A stretch of 64,000 bases of DNA from Mauremys mutica. Lineage: Eukaryota; Chordata; Testudines; Geoemydidae. A model generated the notes under the pieces. That model worked only from the letters and a program-made list of their open reading frames with translations, did no database searches and had not been told where the DNA came from. Made by a program: the position numbers and the translations under genes. The DNA is taken from contig NC_059072.1 of NCBI RefSeq assembly GCF_020497125.1, positions 306,918,781-306,982,780 of the forward strand, read 5' to 3'. Below, piece after piece: positions 1 through 11,300 of this stretch (position 1 is the stretch's first letter; each line of letters opens with the position of its first letter).

Positions 1-551
1 ATACCCCTGGTCGGGGCTCTAGGGGTGTGTCTGTGTAGATTTGTTCCTGTGCTTCTTTGGGGAGTTTCTTGAGCAGATGGTGCAGTTTCTTTTGGTACCC
101 CTCAGTGAGATCAGAGGGTAATGGCCTGTAGAATGTGTCAGAGAATTGCCTAGCAGCCTCTCGTTCATACTCTGACCTATTCATGACTACAGCACCTCCT
201 TTGTCAGCCTTTTTTATTATAATGCAAGAGTTGTTTCTGAGGCTGTGGATGGCATTGTGTTCTGCACAGCTGAGGTTACGGAACAAGTGATGCTGCTTTT
301 CCACAATTTCAGCCCATGCACGTCGGCAGAAGCACTCTGTGTAGAAGTCCAGTCTGTTGCTTCGACTGTCAAGAGGAGTCAATGCAGTATCCTTCTTCTT
401 GTAGCGTTGGTAGGAAGGTTTCTGTGGGTTAGTGTGCTGTTCTGTGGTGTGGTGGAAATATTCCTTGAGCTGGATACAGTGAAAGTAGGATTCCATCCAG
501 CTGTACTCTTAGCCCGGCAGAAGAGTCTGTCCTATCTTGGAGCCTCTCCTC
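1..551 (-). mobile_element. Penelope-like retroelement fragment (5' part of reverse transcriptase ORF)
   Basis: Read on the minus strand, this stretch is one open frame of about 180 codons that leaves the window at its left edge. It contains IIIKKADKGGAVV (minus strand, about 225-185), followed by a SEYEREAARQFSDTFY-like stretch, and ends in LEPRPGV at the edge. From family knowledge, this order (ADKGGAVV, then a Y..EA.RQLSD block, then a P.PG.FY.LPKIHK block) is typical of vertebrate Penelope-like elements. The LPKIHK block and the catalytic part would lie just left of base 1. The frame cannot be followed past about 551, where a +/-1 shift or an end is reached. The class is inferred from motifs I recognise, not from a search. 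Confidence 0.7.
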
Positions 552-991
552 CCCCACCACTCCTACGAACATGATACAGTTCTGCGGTGACCTGGAATCT
601 TACTTTTGCCAGGAGGCTGAGTTTGAACAGCCAGAGACCAGGGCTATTAGAGGGGTGCAGTGCGGAGCCATAAGGATCAGGGATGCCTTGAGGCTGCAAT
701 TTGAAGCTGAAAGCCACTAATATTTATTACTATGCTTGGGAGTGCAGTGCTTGTAATGCTAGGAGGTGATTGATTGGTGCAGACGATGCAATATGAAGGT
801 TTAACATAATTGTCTGTTGCTTTGCCAGGCTCTATTTGCTTTCAATTAATAGAATAAAGATTGCTTTCAAACAAACACAATTCTTTTATTAAAAAACAAC
901 CACCGGAGGAGAGAGTGAAACAAAAAAACCCATCAGCACTGAGGGGGATGGGGGAAGGGAAGGTCCCAGGACGAGGTGGGGTCCCAGATAG

Positions 992-1480
992 CTAAAGATT
1001 TGTGTATGTCCAGGGATCATATCCAATCTTCTCCTTTAGAGTACAGTGCAGTGGACACTGTACTTCAGCAGGGCCAAACTGCAGAAGGTTGGGTGATAGT
1101 GCATTGGGTAGTGTGACTCTGCACTGCTGGACTATGACAGGGAAGGAGTGGAATGCCGCAGGTACAGACTGGAGCCAGGAAATTGATAAGTGTGTTAGCA
1201 GTGTCTGGGGGAGCATGGGAAAGAGTTTTGTGACAGCCGCTGCAGGGGAGGGCGGGCGCAGAGCTGCTCGGTTTGCAGTGCTAGTATCGCCTGGAGCATG
1301 TTCGCTTGGTGCTCCATAACATTTAAGAGCCACTCCGTGGCTTCACTCTGGCGTGCCGCATTGTCTTTTTGGTCCCTCTTCTCGCTGTCGCACCACTCCT
1401 TCAATTCCTGTTTCTTGGCCATGGAGTGCATCATAACATCATGCAGAAAGTCCTCCTTAGTTCTTCATGGTTGCTTTCTA
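992..1480 (-). pseudogene. Second exon of transposon-encoded Myb/SANT-like protein, broken
   Basis: The minus strand from about 1480 to 1195 encodes a charged, probably coiled-coil tail (MAKKQELKEWCDSEKRDQKD, then a HQANMLQAILALQTEQ block). After a frame change near 1200-1230 it continues in another frame to a C-terminus ending YDPWTYTNL at 992. An in-frame TGA interrupts the basic stretch just upstream (about 1462, probably a CGA to TGA decay). I recognise this tail as the usual partner of the Myb/SANT domain encoded at 2342-2833, in repeated turtle proteins that come from a DNA transposon. With a frameshift and a stop it cannot make the full protein. The splicing of the two parts is inferred. 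Confidence 0.55.
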
Positions 1481-2341
1481 ATTCTGCGCAGCCATTCAGC
1501 CACCAATAACAAAGAGGTAGGCTGGGCTCCCAAGGTCATCTCTGTGAAGTTTAAATGCAACATTTTACAGAAACAGTATTGTTTGCAACACACAGAATAC
1601 TGATTCAGTGATTTAAAAGACAGCCAGTATTCAAGCACCTGTCACTAACTGGCTGACTCCAGGCAAGCACCCATGAGCCACAAGACCCCCACAATTGTGA
1701 GTAGCTGCAGGGGCAGGGTAAATCAGTCTTCCCGGACCCTGCTGCTCACTGGGCACTTGGCTCTTGGAGCGAGCCAGCACTGTAGGGGGTGCCTGATAAT
1801 CATTCCTGTCCCCTCATTTTCCACAGGATGTGATCATTATGGAAGATATCTCGCTGCTGAGGGTGAGCAGAGACTCAAGGGAGGGTCTTCTCCAAGACTG
1901 CGGCTTCCACCCTGGCCCTTATGCAGCTTGCCTGTGTGGTTTCCTCTTCCTTCTCCCCCTGCCCCCCCGCGCCCCCGAAGGCACAGTGGTGTGGGAAAGT
2001 TACCGTTAATGGGGCAAGAAACAAAGCAGCTCTGCCAAAGAACCTGCAGCAGTGGATTGCCCAGTATCTCCATGACAATTTCCTAGAGATCTCTGAGGCA
2101 GATTCCAGTGAAGTGAGGGAGTAAATCAACAGCCTGTTCTGCCGCTCAGACTAGGCATGTGGTGGGACCTGCATTATACAGAGACAAGCCTGCTTTCTGA
2201 AACCCTCCTGCCCACAACTCACTTCAGTGATTCCCAAAATCAATTCCACTGACCAGGGGCCTCCTCTCCTGTTTGAGCTTCACCAACATCCAACAGCTGT
2301 GACTGGCTAGCTTCCTCCAGGGTAGAAAAGAGCTCCTGGCT

Positions 2342-2833
2342 TCATGCATCTCTGACCTCCAAGTCATCCTCTGCCTGTGGATCCCCCTCCTCCTCCCCAT
2401 CCAAGATTTCCTCCCCCTGGCTCAGTCCATTCTCAACTGGCACGCATGCCACCATAGTATTCACAGTGGAGGTGGAGTCGCCACTGAGTATCGCACCCAG
2501 CTCTTTGAAGAACCAGCAGCTCATGGGCACAGCACCGGAGCAGCAGTTTGCTTCCCATGCCTTCTGGTAGGCATTCTGCAGCTCTTTCACTTTGACCCTG
2601 CACTGCAGTGTGTCCCAGTCATGGCCCCTTTCTGTCATGCATCGTGAAATCTGTCTGTAGGCATCATAATTCCTACAGCTGGAGCGCAGCTGGGACTGGA
2701 CAGCCTCCTCTCCCCAAATGCTGATGAGGCCCAGCAGTTCGGCATAGTTCCAAGCAGGGTATCGCCTGGTGCATGGAGCAGGCATGGGCATCTGGAAAGA
2801 TGCCCTGAGACCACTGTACACATCACTGAGCAA
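2342..2833 (-). pseudogene. Myb/SANT-like DNA-binding domain exon of a Harbinger-type DNA transposon
   Basis: An open frame of 163 codons runs on the minus strand. Residues about 25-115 look like a Myb/SANT (trihelix-type) domain: W at the start of helix 1 in a PAWNYAELLGLISIWGEE context, a middle ISRCMTERGHDWDTLQCRVK segment, and a final KELQNAYQKAWEAN helix. Residues 125-163 are acidic (GEEILDGEEEGDPQAEDD). Such proteins are the DNA-binding partner ORF of PIF/Harbinger transposons and of host genes derived from them. The coiled-coil tail is encoded 0.9-1.3 kb downstream (992-1480), with apparent intron sequence between. No DDE transposase is visible in the window. It is probably an element remnant, not a host gene. 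The element class is inferred. Confidence 0.6.
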
Positions 2834-3522
2834 TCAGGAAGGGGACTTTCAAATTCCTAAGGAATTTATGGTGTGGGGATGAGGGTTGATCACCTGTAGG
2901 CAGGGCAGTGGAGTTCAAACTGATGACCAGAGAGGTGAGAACAGGCATTGTGGGACACCTCCCGGAGGCCAATCACAGTGCTGTAATCGACCACAGTGTC
3001 TACACTGGCACCACAGTGCTGTACCCTGGCACAGAAAGCTGTATGCCTCTCATTGGAGTGTTTTTTTTTTCCAGCACTACAACTGCACACTAAGTGGGTT
3101 GGCAGTGTGTACACCTCGGGACTTACAACACAGAAAGCTGCTTTACTGCACAGAAACTTGCCACAGTAGACAGGGCCCATAATGATGCCCCAGGCAAGGA
3201 GCATCTTTGACACCTCCCCCACATTTGTTAAACTTTTGACTACCTTATTTTTTTGCATTTGTAGCCCATTTCACCACTTTGATGTATGATTTGCATGCAT
3301 GATTTATCTGTCATATAAGATAATAAATGTGCACATTAAGATCTCTAAATCTGTGAGCCCAGTGCTTCCCTAAGCCTGGCACTCCAGGCAGTTGCCTGGA
3401 TCACCTGCCCTTAAATCCAGCCCTGGCCATTTGTCAAGCCCTGTGCAGATACAAAAATGTAGATCCACATCCAATAGGATCAATCCATGATCGGACCCGT
3501 GATCCACTAGCCGTCCTCTACC

Positions 3523-3710
3523 CAGGGCTGGCTCCAGGGTTTTTGCCGCCCCAAGCGGAGAGAAAAAAATAAAGCTGCAATCAGCGGCAGCTCCACCGCG
3601 CCGCTTTCTTCTTCCAAGAGGGACCTGCCGCCGAATAGCCCAACATGCCGCCCCTTCCCCTTGGCCGCCCAAGCACCTGCTTGCTCAGCTGGTGCCTGGA
3701 GCCAGCCCTG
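3523..3710. mobile_element. hAT-like MITE, 188 bp
   Basis: Perfect 16-bp terminal inverted repeats: CAGGGCTGGCTCCAGG at 3523-3538 and its reverse complement at 3695-3710. The flanking 8-mers are cctctacc (3515-3522) and tgtctacc (3711-3718), which match at 6 of 8 positions. An 8-bp duplication with CAGGG-type ends is the hAT signature. The element has no coding capacity. Confidence 0.8.
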
Positions 3711-3718
3711 TGTCTACC

Positions 3719-4290
3719 TGCATCTGCAGCAGCAAGCCCTCTCACAAGGGCTGCCATGGGGGAGGGGGAGTTTTGCAGGGAAGCGGCTGGGATAAGGGGC
3801 AGCGCAGGGGGGTCTCAAGGAGGAGTGGCACAGAAGGGGGACTGGTGGAAGGGGAGCAGCACGAAATGGCACACGGCAACAGCAGTGTGTTGTATCACAG
3901 TGGGGTGGGGCACTGGGGCCCCACCTGCTTCAATCCCTGTGGCCAGGGTGGGCCCTGCTGCCCAGGAGCCAGCAGACCACGGCTAGGAGTGCAGCCAGTG
4001 CTGCCAGGATGGGCATGGTGGGGATGATGGTGCTGCCCGAAGGGCCCGAGTAGCTGGCCAGAAAGCACTGCGTTGATCAGGTGCTGGACAGCCCCAACTC
4101 TGACCTGCTGCCCAGCCCCTGGCCCCAAGTGTGCTGCGTCCCCCGCTGCCTGAGCCAGATGCCGCAGGCCAGGTGTTGCCGGGAGTAGCACGCGGCGTAG
4201 TTGTAGCTGCATCCCATCCACTATCTGCAAAAATGGTCCATGGATGTGAAGCGGGTATCTGCGGATTAGCAGGGCTCTAGCCATTGGAGA
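3719..4290. other. GC-rich unassigned stretch upstream of CDADC1
   Basis: No gene recognised. A long minus-strand open frame (3895-4809) runs through this stretch and the CpG island, but it shows no domain and looks like a composition artefact. The stretch around 4225-4290 (ATCTGCGGATTAGCAGGGCTCTAGCC) resembles an old repeat. Confidence 0.4.
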
Positions 4291-5300
4291 GCTCTGTGCC
4301 CTGAATAGCGCGGGCGACGCACGAGGCTGGGGCCACAGGTCCCAAAAACAAACCCACTGAGTGAAAAGTAAAAACTGTCCTGAACCCTTGGGCGAGGTCA
4401 GAGCTCCTGGGGCTGCTGCTCCCTGCCTGCCCCAGCAGCGCTGCTTCCAGCCCGGCTCCCCTGACATGCCCGGGCGCCGGGCCCGCCAACGGCTCAAGAC
4501 AGCCGTTATATGTCTACAAAGGGGTCGAGTTTTCACAGAAAACCGTCGCACCGCTAACTGCGCTTCCCGCCCTGGCAGCGCGGCGCCAAAACGTCCCTGC
4601 GTGCGACTGAACCGGCCACGCGCGAGAAGCAGTTCGCCGGGCCGAGCCCACGCGCCGTTGCTGAGGTGAGCATGAGAAACCGCCAACCGTCCAATTCCCA
4701 CAGCGGCCCGCTCCGCTCCCTCAAGCCCCGCCCCACACTGAGCCAACCAACGGACGCTCATCGGAGTGACTTCACCTCCCCCTCCCAAGCGCCTGAACCA
4801 GCCGACCACGCCCCTTCGCCGTTAAGGCAGTAGCTTCATGATGACGTAAAGATGCTGACGCAGAGCTCGCGCCGCGCTAGCTCGTTGACGGGGGTTTGTT
4901 GCCACAGCAGTTATGTGGGGCGGAGCTGAGTTGCCGGAGCCGCTCGAGCCGCTAACGGGCGGGTGAGGCCAGCGAGACCGATGCAAAGTGCGGAGGGTCC
5001 AGGCGATGGACAGGTGGCGGCCGGGCGGAGAGTCTGCACCGCGGGCACCCAGACCGACAGCGTGTCAGGTGAGCGCCCCTCCCCCAGGGATCGCCCCTCC
5101 CCCACCCCGACAGCGCCTCAGGTGAGCGCCCCTCCCCCACCCCCAGACCGACAGCATGTCAGGTGAGCGCCCCTCCCCCTGAGATCGCCCCTCCACCCCC
5201 CACCCCGACAGCGTGTCAGGTGAGCGCCCCTGCACCTAGGATCGCCCCTCCCCCCCCGACCGAGAACGTGCCTGGTGAGCGCCCTTCAATGCCCTTTCTA
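4290..5300 (+). promoter_or_regulatory. CpG island and CDADC1 promoter
   Basis: This stretch is dense in CpG and surrounds the CDADC1 start codon, while the flanks are AT-rich. A CRE/ATF-like TGACGTAA lies at 4842-4849, about 130 bp before the ATG. GC-box-like CCCCGCCCC lies near 4727 and CCAAT-like strings near 4690. No TATA box is visible, consistent with a housekeeping CpG promoter. The transcription start cannot be placed from sequence; about 4870-4930 is a guess. Confidence 0.75.
4981..5068 (+). CDS. CDADC1: CDADC1 exon 1 (coding part)
   Basis: Encodes residues 1-29 plus one base (phase 1), including GTQTDSVS. The donor is CAG|GTGAGC at 5069. The same exon end and donor recur five more times downstream. 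Other in-frame upstream starts are non-ATG. The 5' UTR extends into the CpG island. Confidence 0.85.
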
Positions 5301-8300
5301 CTGGGACCGCCCCACCCCTAGTCCCGGACCGACAGCATGTCAGGTGAGAGCTTCTCTGTTCTGTATCCCCAGAGGACAGCCCGCCCCGATATCCAGGTTG
5401 ACAGATAAGAGGGATCTTTCCATGCCTCCAGGACTGAGCCTGGCAGCATATCCAGCAAGAGTCCCCTTCTATCCCAGTTGTCTCCCCTCCCCAAACTGGA
5501 ACCTACTCCCCAGCTCCTTGGTGTCCTCCATCACTAGAAGTTGATCAACTAGGGTTGTGTGTCATTCTAACAGATGTGCTGTAGTCAGTGGTGAAAGTAA
5601 AGCGGTACGGTCTGATATGGCGTACTGGTAAAAAGTGGCTGCCGGTACCGGCCCCTGCCCCTGCCACCTTACTTTAATGTTGCTGCCACTTTTGCGCCCC
5701 CCTGTCGTTGGCACTTCAGAGTCCCTAGCGGCAGCGCTTTATCCTCCCTGCCACTTCCCCCCCCCCCGGCTGCCAGTGTGGGGGACAAAAGGAGCAGCTG
5801 CCCCAGGGCCAGCAATTTAAAAGGACCCAGGGCTCCGGCTGCTGCTGCAATAGTGGCAGCAACATCTGGAGCCCTGGGCCCTTCAAATCGCCGCTGGAGC
5901 CCTGGGTGGCATGGGCCAGGCAGCCTGGAAGGGCTGGCTAGGGGATGCTGACCCCCAGCCCTTCTGGGGGGCAGAGCCGGCCCCGCCCCTTCTGGGGCCC
6001 CCGTACTGGTAAGTTTTCAATTTTACTTTCACCCCTGGCTGTAGTTCAAACAGCAGTTTTAGGCTTGGTAGAGAAATCATTGGGTGAGGTTCTTGGCTTG
6101 TGTTAAGCAGGTCACTCTAGTGGTCCTTAAAATCTATGACTACAGTGGAGGAGGCTCCCCCAGCTGGGACATGGACAGCATGTTAACTGAATCCCATTTT
6201 CAAAAAGCTTACCATTCAGTAAGTAAATACATAGAAGAGAGAAGAATATCCTGGAAAACAAGATCTGTGGATGACTGTGTTCTCTCTTTCCCTCCACTCC
6301 CTTATCTCTTCGCCATCTTTTCTAATTATAATCTCATTTCAGTTTACACTATGATAAAATCTTTTCTAGGTAACTGGTCCTAATTTGCTATTGCAAGAGC
6401 TTTAAGTGTAGGAGTATATATTCTCACGTATGTTAGCGGATCTTCCTTTGTAGTTCTTTTTTTACATGATAAATACACTTTAAAATTATTTTATGATTAG
6501 AAATGTCGCTTAGCCATCTATTATCTTTTGAGACACTCATTAGGGAGTTTGTAAGCCTATTTCTGCGTGGTGACTTTTCCTCTGGCAGGATGGCTCAGAG
6601 ATTTTTCCCATCATTCTTCTTGAAGTTTTCCTAGCATTACTAACAATGGGTGTTTCCCACTAAATTTTATTTATATGGTTTCCTGCTAAGCCAGTACTAC
6701 TTACTTGAGTTTGGAATCTAGTTTTATTTTTTTCCTTGTATTGTATGTCTTAACTGGGTTTTATGACCTGTGTACTTAATTATGAAGTGTTCCTTTTCTT
6801 AAAAGTAACACTGTTGGAATTATTATTAATACAGGATATTACCATGACACCAATTCAATCATAAATTCCTTTATTAAATCCAAAGACCAAATGATACCTG
6901 AACACTTACTCTAGCCATGTCCAATAATCTAAATATGCCTTTATATGCCTACAGGCATGATCCACCTATAACAGGGCCCAAATAGAGGTTTTGCAAAATA
7001 ATCTTGCAAGAGTATTATGAAATTCTAACTGAAACTAATTTTGATTGGCTTCAAATTTTCCCTTACAGTGTTTGTGACCCAAATGTAGCAGGGGGAATAA
7101 GGTGTATGTGCAGACTGTCCATGAATACCACACTTACGCTGCCTGAGCACCATGGGAGATAAAGATGGTGCTGCTAAAGCTCTGCTTAAGAAGAGAACTA
7201 GTCTCCCTTCTGCTTGAATTCCTCCCAGAAACCCAGTCCTTATGATGGGTACAGGTGGGAAGAAAACTTTCTGTCCAGCCTTGGTTCTCTTTCTGCTAGT
7301 GTAAACCCTGGGAATTGAATAACAAGCATTTGTTTTCCCTGCTGTTGAGTGATACCAAAATGAAGGATAGTGTTACTTCCTGGATGACATTTTATGTGAC
7401 TCAAAGCTTGGCTCCTATCATTCCTAAGACTAATATTCTAGCCAGGAATTGCCCTTTGACACTGCTTTTGCTGAGTCTTGTAGTGGGGATGAGATCAGCA
7501 TCCTCAGGATTATTTGGGAGGATGATGGTGCTTTGATACACCTGCAAAGTTTTCTTTCAATAAATATACATTGGCAGCAGTTACAAAAAAAAAGTGGTTT
7601 GATTTTTTCAAAAGTTCTGAACTCTTGCAAAAAAGGAAGAAGGAGGATCTGGGGAACTACAGGCTAGTCAGCCTCACCTCAGTCCCTGGAAAAATCATGC
7701 AGCAGGTCCTCAAGAAATCAATTTTGAAGCACTTCGAGGAGAGGAAAGTGAACAGGAACAGTCAGCATGGATTCACCAAGGGCAAGTCATGCCTGACTAA
7801 TCTAATTGCCTTCTATGATGAGATAACTGGCTCTGTGGATGCGGAGAAAGCAGTGGACATATTATTCCTTGATTTTAGCAAAGTTTTTGATACCGTCTCC
7901 CACAGTATTATTGCCAGCAAGTTAAAGAAGTCTGAGCTGGATGAACAGATTATAAAATGGATAGAAAGCTGGCTAGATCATCAGGCTCAGTGGGTAGTGA
8001 TCAATGACTCCATGTCTAGTTGGCAGCCGGTATCAAGCGGAGTGCCCCAAGGGTCAGACTTGGGGCTGGTTTTGTTCAATATCTTCATTAATGATTTGGA
8101 GGATGGCGTGGACTGCACCCTCAGCAAGTTTCCAGATGACTCTAAACTGGGAGGAGTGGTAGATACGTTGGAGGGTAGGGATAGGATACAGAGGGACCTA
8201 GACAAATTAGAGGATTGGGCCAAAAGAAATCTGATGAGGTTCAACAAGAACAAGTGCAGAGTCCTGCACTTAGGATGGAAGAATCCCGTGCACTGCTACA

Positions 8301-11300
8301 GACTAGGGACCGAGTGGCTAGGCAGCAGTTCTGCAGAAAAGGACCTAGGGGTTACAGTGAACAAGAAGCTGGATATGAGTCAAGAGTGTGCCCTTGTTGC
8401 CAAGAAGACTAACAGCATTTTGGGCTGTATAAGTAGGAGCATTGCCAGCAGATTGAGGGACGTGATCATTCCCCTCTATTTGGCATTGGTGAGGCCTCAT
8501 CTGGAGTAGTGTGTCCAGTTTTGGACCCCACGCTACAACAAAGATGTGGAAAAATTGGAAAGAGTCCAGTGGAAGGCAACAACAATGATTGGGGGCTGGA
8601 GCACATGACTTATGAGGAGAGGCTGAGGGAACTGGGATTGTTTGGTTTGCAGAAGAGAAGAATGAGGGGGGATTTGATAGCTGCTTTCAACTACCTGAAA
8701 GGGGGTTCCAAAGAGGATGGATCTAGACTGTTCTCAGTGGTACCAGATGACAGAACAAGGCGTAATGGTCTCAAGTTGCAGTGGGGGAGGTTTAGGTTGG
8801 ATATTAGGAAAAACTTTTTCACTAGAAGGGGGTGAAGCTCTGGAATGGGTTACCTAAGGTGGTGATGGAATCTCCTTCCATAAAGGTTTTTAAGGTCAGG
8901 CTTGACAAAGCCCTGGCTGGGATGATTTAGTTGGAGATTGGTCCTGCTTTGAGCAGGGGGTTGGACTAGATGACCTCCTGAGGTCCCTTGCAACCTTGAT
9001 ATTCTATGATTCTAACTGACATTAACTTAGGTGGGTTGCAGGTGTTCAGCACCTCTGAAAATCAGGTCACACTATATTTGTTAAGGTCCATCTTAACAGA
9101 TATTTGGAATTGCCTTTCAAACATGTAATACAAGCTATCCATTGTGCTACACAGTTTTGTTTACCATCTATAAGGAATATATATGATCTGGCCACAGGAG
9201 GGCTCTGAAATTCATAAATGCAATAGAAATATAGATTAATGGGATAAACTCTACAAGCCAAAATTACATGAAGAGTAGACCTATTGTACTGTTTTATTTT
9301 TCTTTAGAAAATGTGAGAACAGGAATTTCCTCACACTTGTTATATATTTCATAACAATTGGGGTCCCTCAGGGATCATTTCTGGGTCCAGTTCTGTTCAA
9401 TATCTTCATTAATGATTTAGACAATGGCATAGAGAGTATGCTTATAAAGTTTGCGTATGATGCCAAGCTGGGAGAGGTTACAAATACTTTGGAGGATAGG
9501 ATTAAAATCCAAAATGATCTGGAGAAACAGTCTGAAGTAAATAGGATAAAATTCAATAAGGACCAATGCAAAGTACTCCATTTAGGAAGGAACAATCAGT
9601 TGCACACATACAAAGTGGGAAATGACTACCTAGGATGAAGTACTGCAGAAAGGGATCTGGAGGTCATAGTGGATCACAGGCTAAATATGAGTCAACAATG
9701 TAACACTGTTGCAAAAAAAGTGAACATCATTCTGGAATGTATTAGCAGGAGTGTTGTAAGCAAGACATGAGAAGTAATTATTCTGCTCTACTCTCCGCTG
9801 ATGAGGCCTCAACTGGAGTATTGTATCCAGTTCTGGGCACCACATTTCAGGAAAGATTTGGACAAATTGGAGAGAGTCCAGAGAAGAGCAACAAAAATGA
9901 TTAAAGGTCTAGAAAACATGACCTGTGAGGGAAGATTGAAAAAATGGGGTTTGTTTAGTCTGGAAAAGAGAAGACTGAGAGGGGACATGATAACAGGTTT
10001 CAAGTACATAAAAGGTTATCACGAGGAGGAGGGAGAAAAATTGTTCTTTTGAACCTCTGAGGATAGGCCAAGAAGCAATGGGCTTAAATTGCAGTAAGGG
10101 CAGGTTAGGTTGGACATTAGGAGAAACTTACTAACTGTCAGAGTGGTTAAGCTCTGAAATAAATTACCTAGGAAGGTTGTGGAATCTCTGTCATTGGGGA
10201 TTTTTAAGAGCAGGCTAGACAAACACCTGTCAGCAATGGTCTAGATTATATAGTCCTGCCATGAGTGCAGGGACTAGACTAGATGACCTCTCGAGGTCCC
10301 TTCCAGTCCTATGATTCTATGATTGTTGCTGTAACGTGCACATATTACTTATGTTTGCATTTATTCTAATTAGCTGTGATGCAATTTGTGATTCTTCTGT
10401 GGAGAGAACTCTAAAAATAAACTGTTGTTTAAAAGGTCAGTTACATTGGGTTGTATGCAAACACATTTCTTTACCTACTTGTCTCTCTATCTGGATTCAC
10501 ATAACAGCACCCATCGCTACAGTATCCAAATGCCCACATTCCTCTTCTCCTCCCTCCCAACCCCCCCCAAGATAATCAACATAAAAATAGGTCACTGGTC
10601 TAATTGTTCTTCCTACTTTCCCTGAGACAGTTAGGGCTGTTTTAAAAATAAATAAATACAAATTCCCTTTTCTATCCCTTCTTGCTTTCATTTTTTTCAC
10701 CTTCCTTCCTGTAGGTGTTAAAAAGGATGGGAGAAAGGATTGAGCCTTGTGGGACTTCACAGGTGACTGCTCTGAAGCGTAGAGGAGCATTTACTCATCA
10801 CAGCTCTCCAAGCATCCCTAAAGGAGGGAATGGAAGCATATCAGAGCTATTGTTTCTGAGGCAAAATAGTAGTATTCTGTGCCAACTGTGTAAATGCTAT
10901 AGACCAGGGGTAGGCAACCTATGGCACATGTGACGAAGGCGGCACGCGAGCTGATTTTCAGTGGCACTCACACTGCCCAGGTCCTGGCCACCGGTCTGGG
11001 GCGCTCTGCATTTTAATTTAATTTTAAATGAAGCATCTTAAACATTAAAAACCTTATTTACTTTACATACAACAATAGTTTAATTATAGATTATAGACTT
11101 CTAGAAAGAGACCTTCTAAAAACATTACAATGCATTACCGGCACGCGAAACCTTCAATTAGAGTGTATAAATGAAGACTCAGCACGCCACTTCTGAAATG
11201 TTGCCGACCCCTGCTATAGACAGTCCCAAGACATCCTCCTATCTCTGTATAGGGGGAGGTCATCCATCAGCACTACCAGAACTGTGTGTTCCAAGACCAG

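Larger units (their letters stand above)
720..3350 (-). mobile_element. Decayed Harbinger-type element body (approximate extent)
   Basis: This is the approximate extent of the element carrying the two Myb/SANT exons. The left part (about 720-990) has no coding and is AT-rich, with an AATAAAGA string. The middle (1480-2341) looks like the element's intron. The right part (2834-3350) is probably its 5' leader. I could not identify terminal inverted repeats or a target duplication, so the ends are guesses. Confidence 0.35.

Noticed and set aside
3895..4809. 304-codon minus-strand open frame across the CDADC1 promoter
   Set aside because: It lies in a GC-rich CpG island, shows no domain, and its composition (Arg, Gly, Ala, Pro rich) is what a stop-poor GC-rich frame gives by chance.
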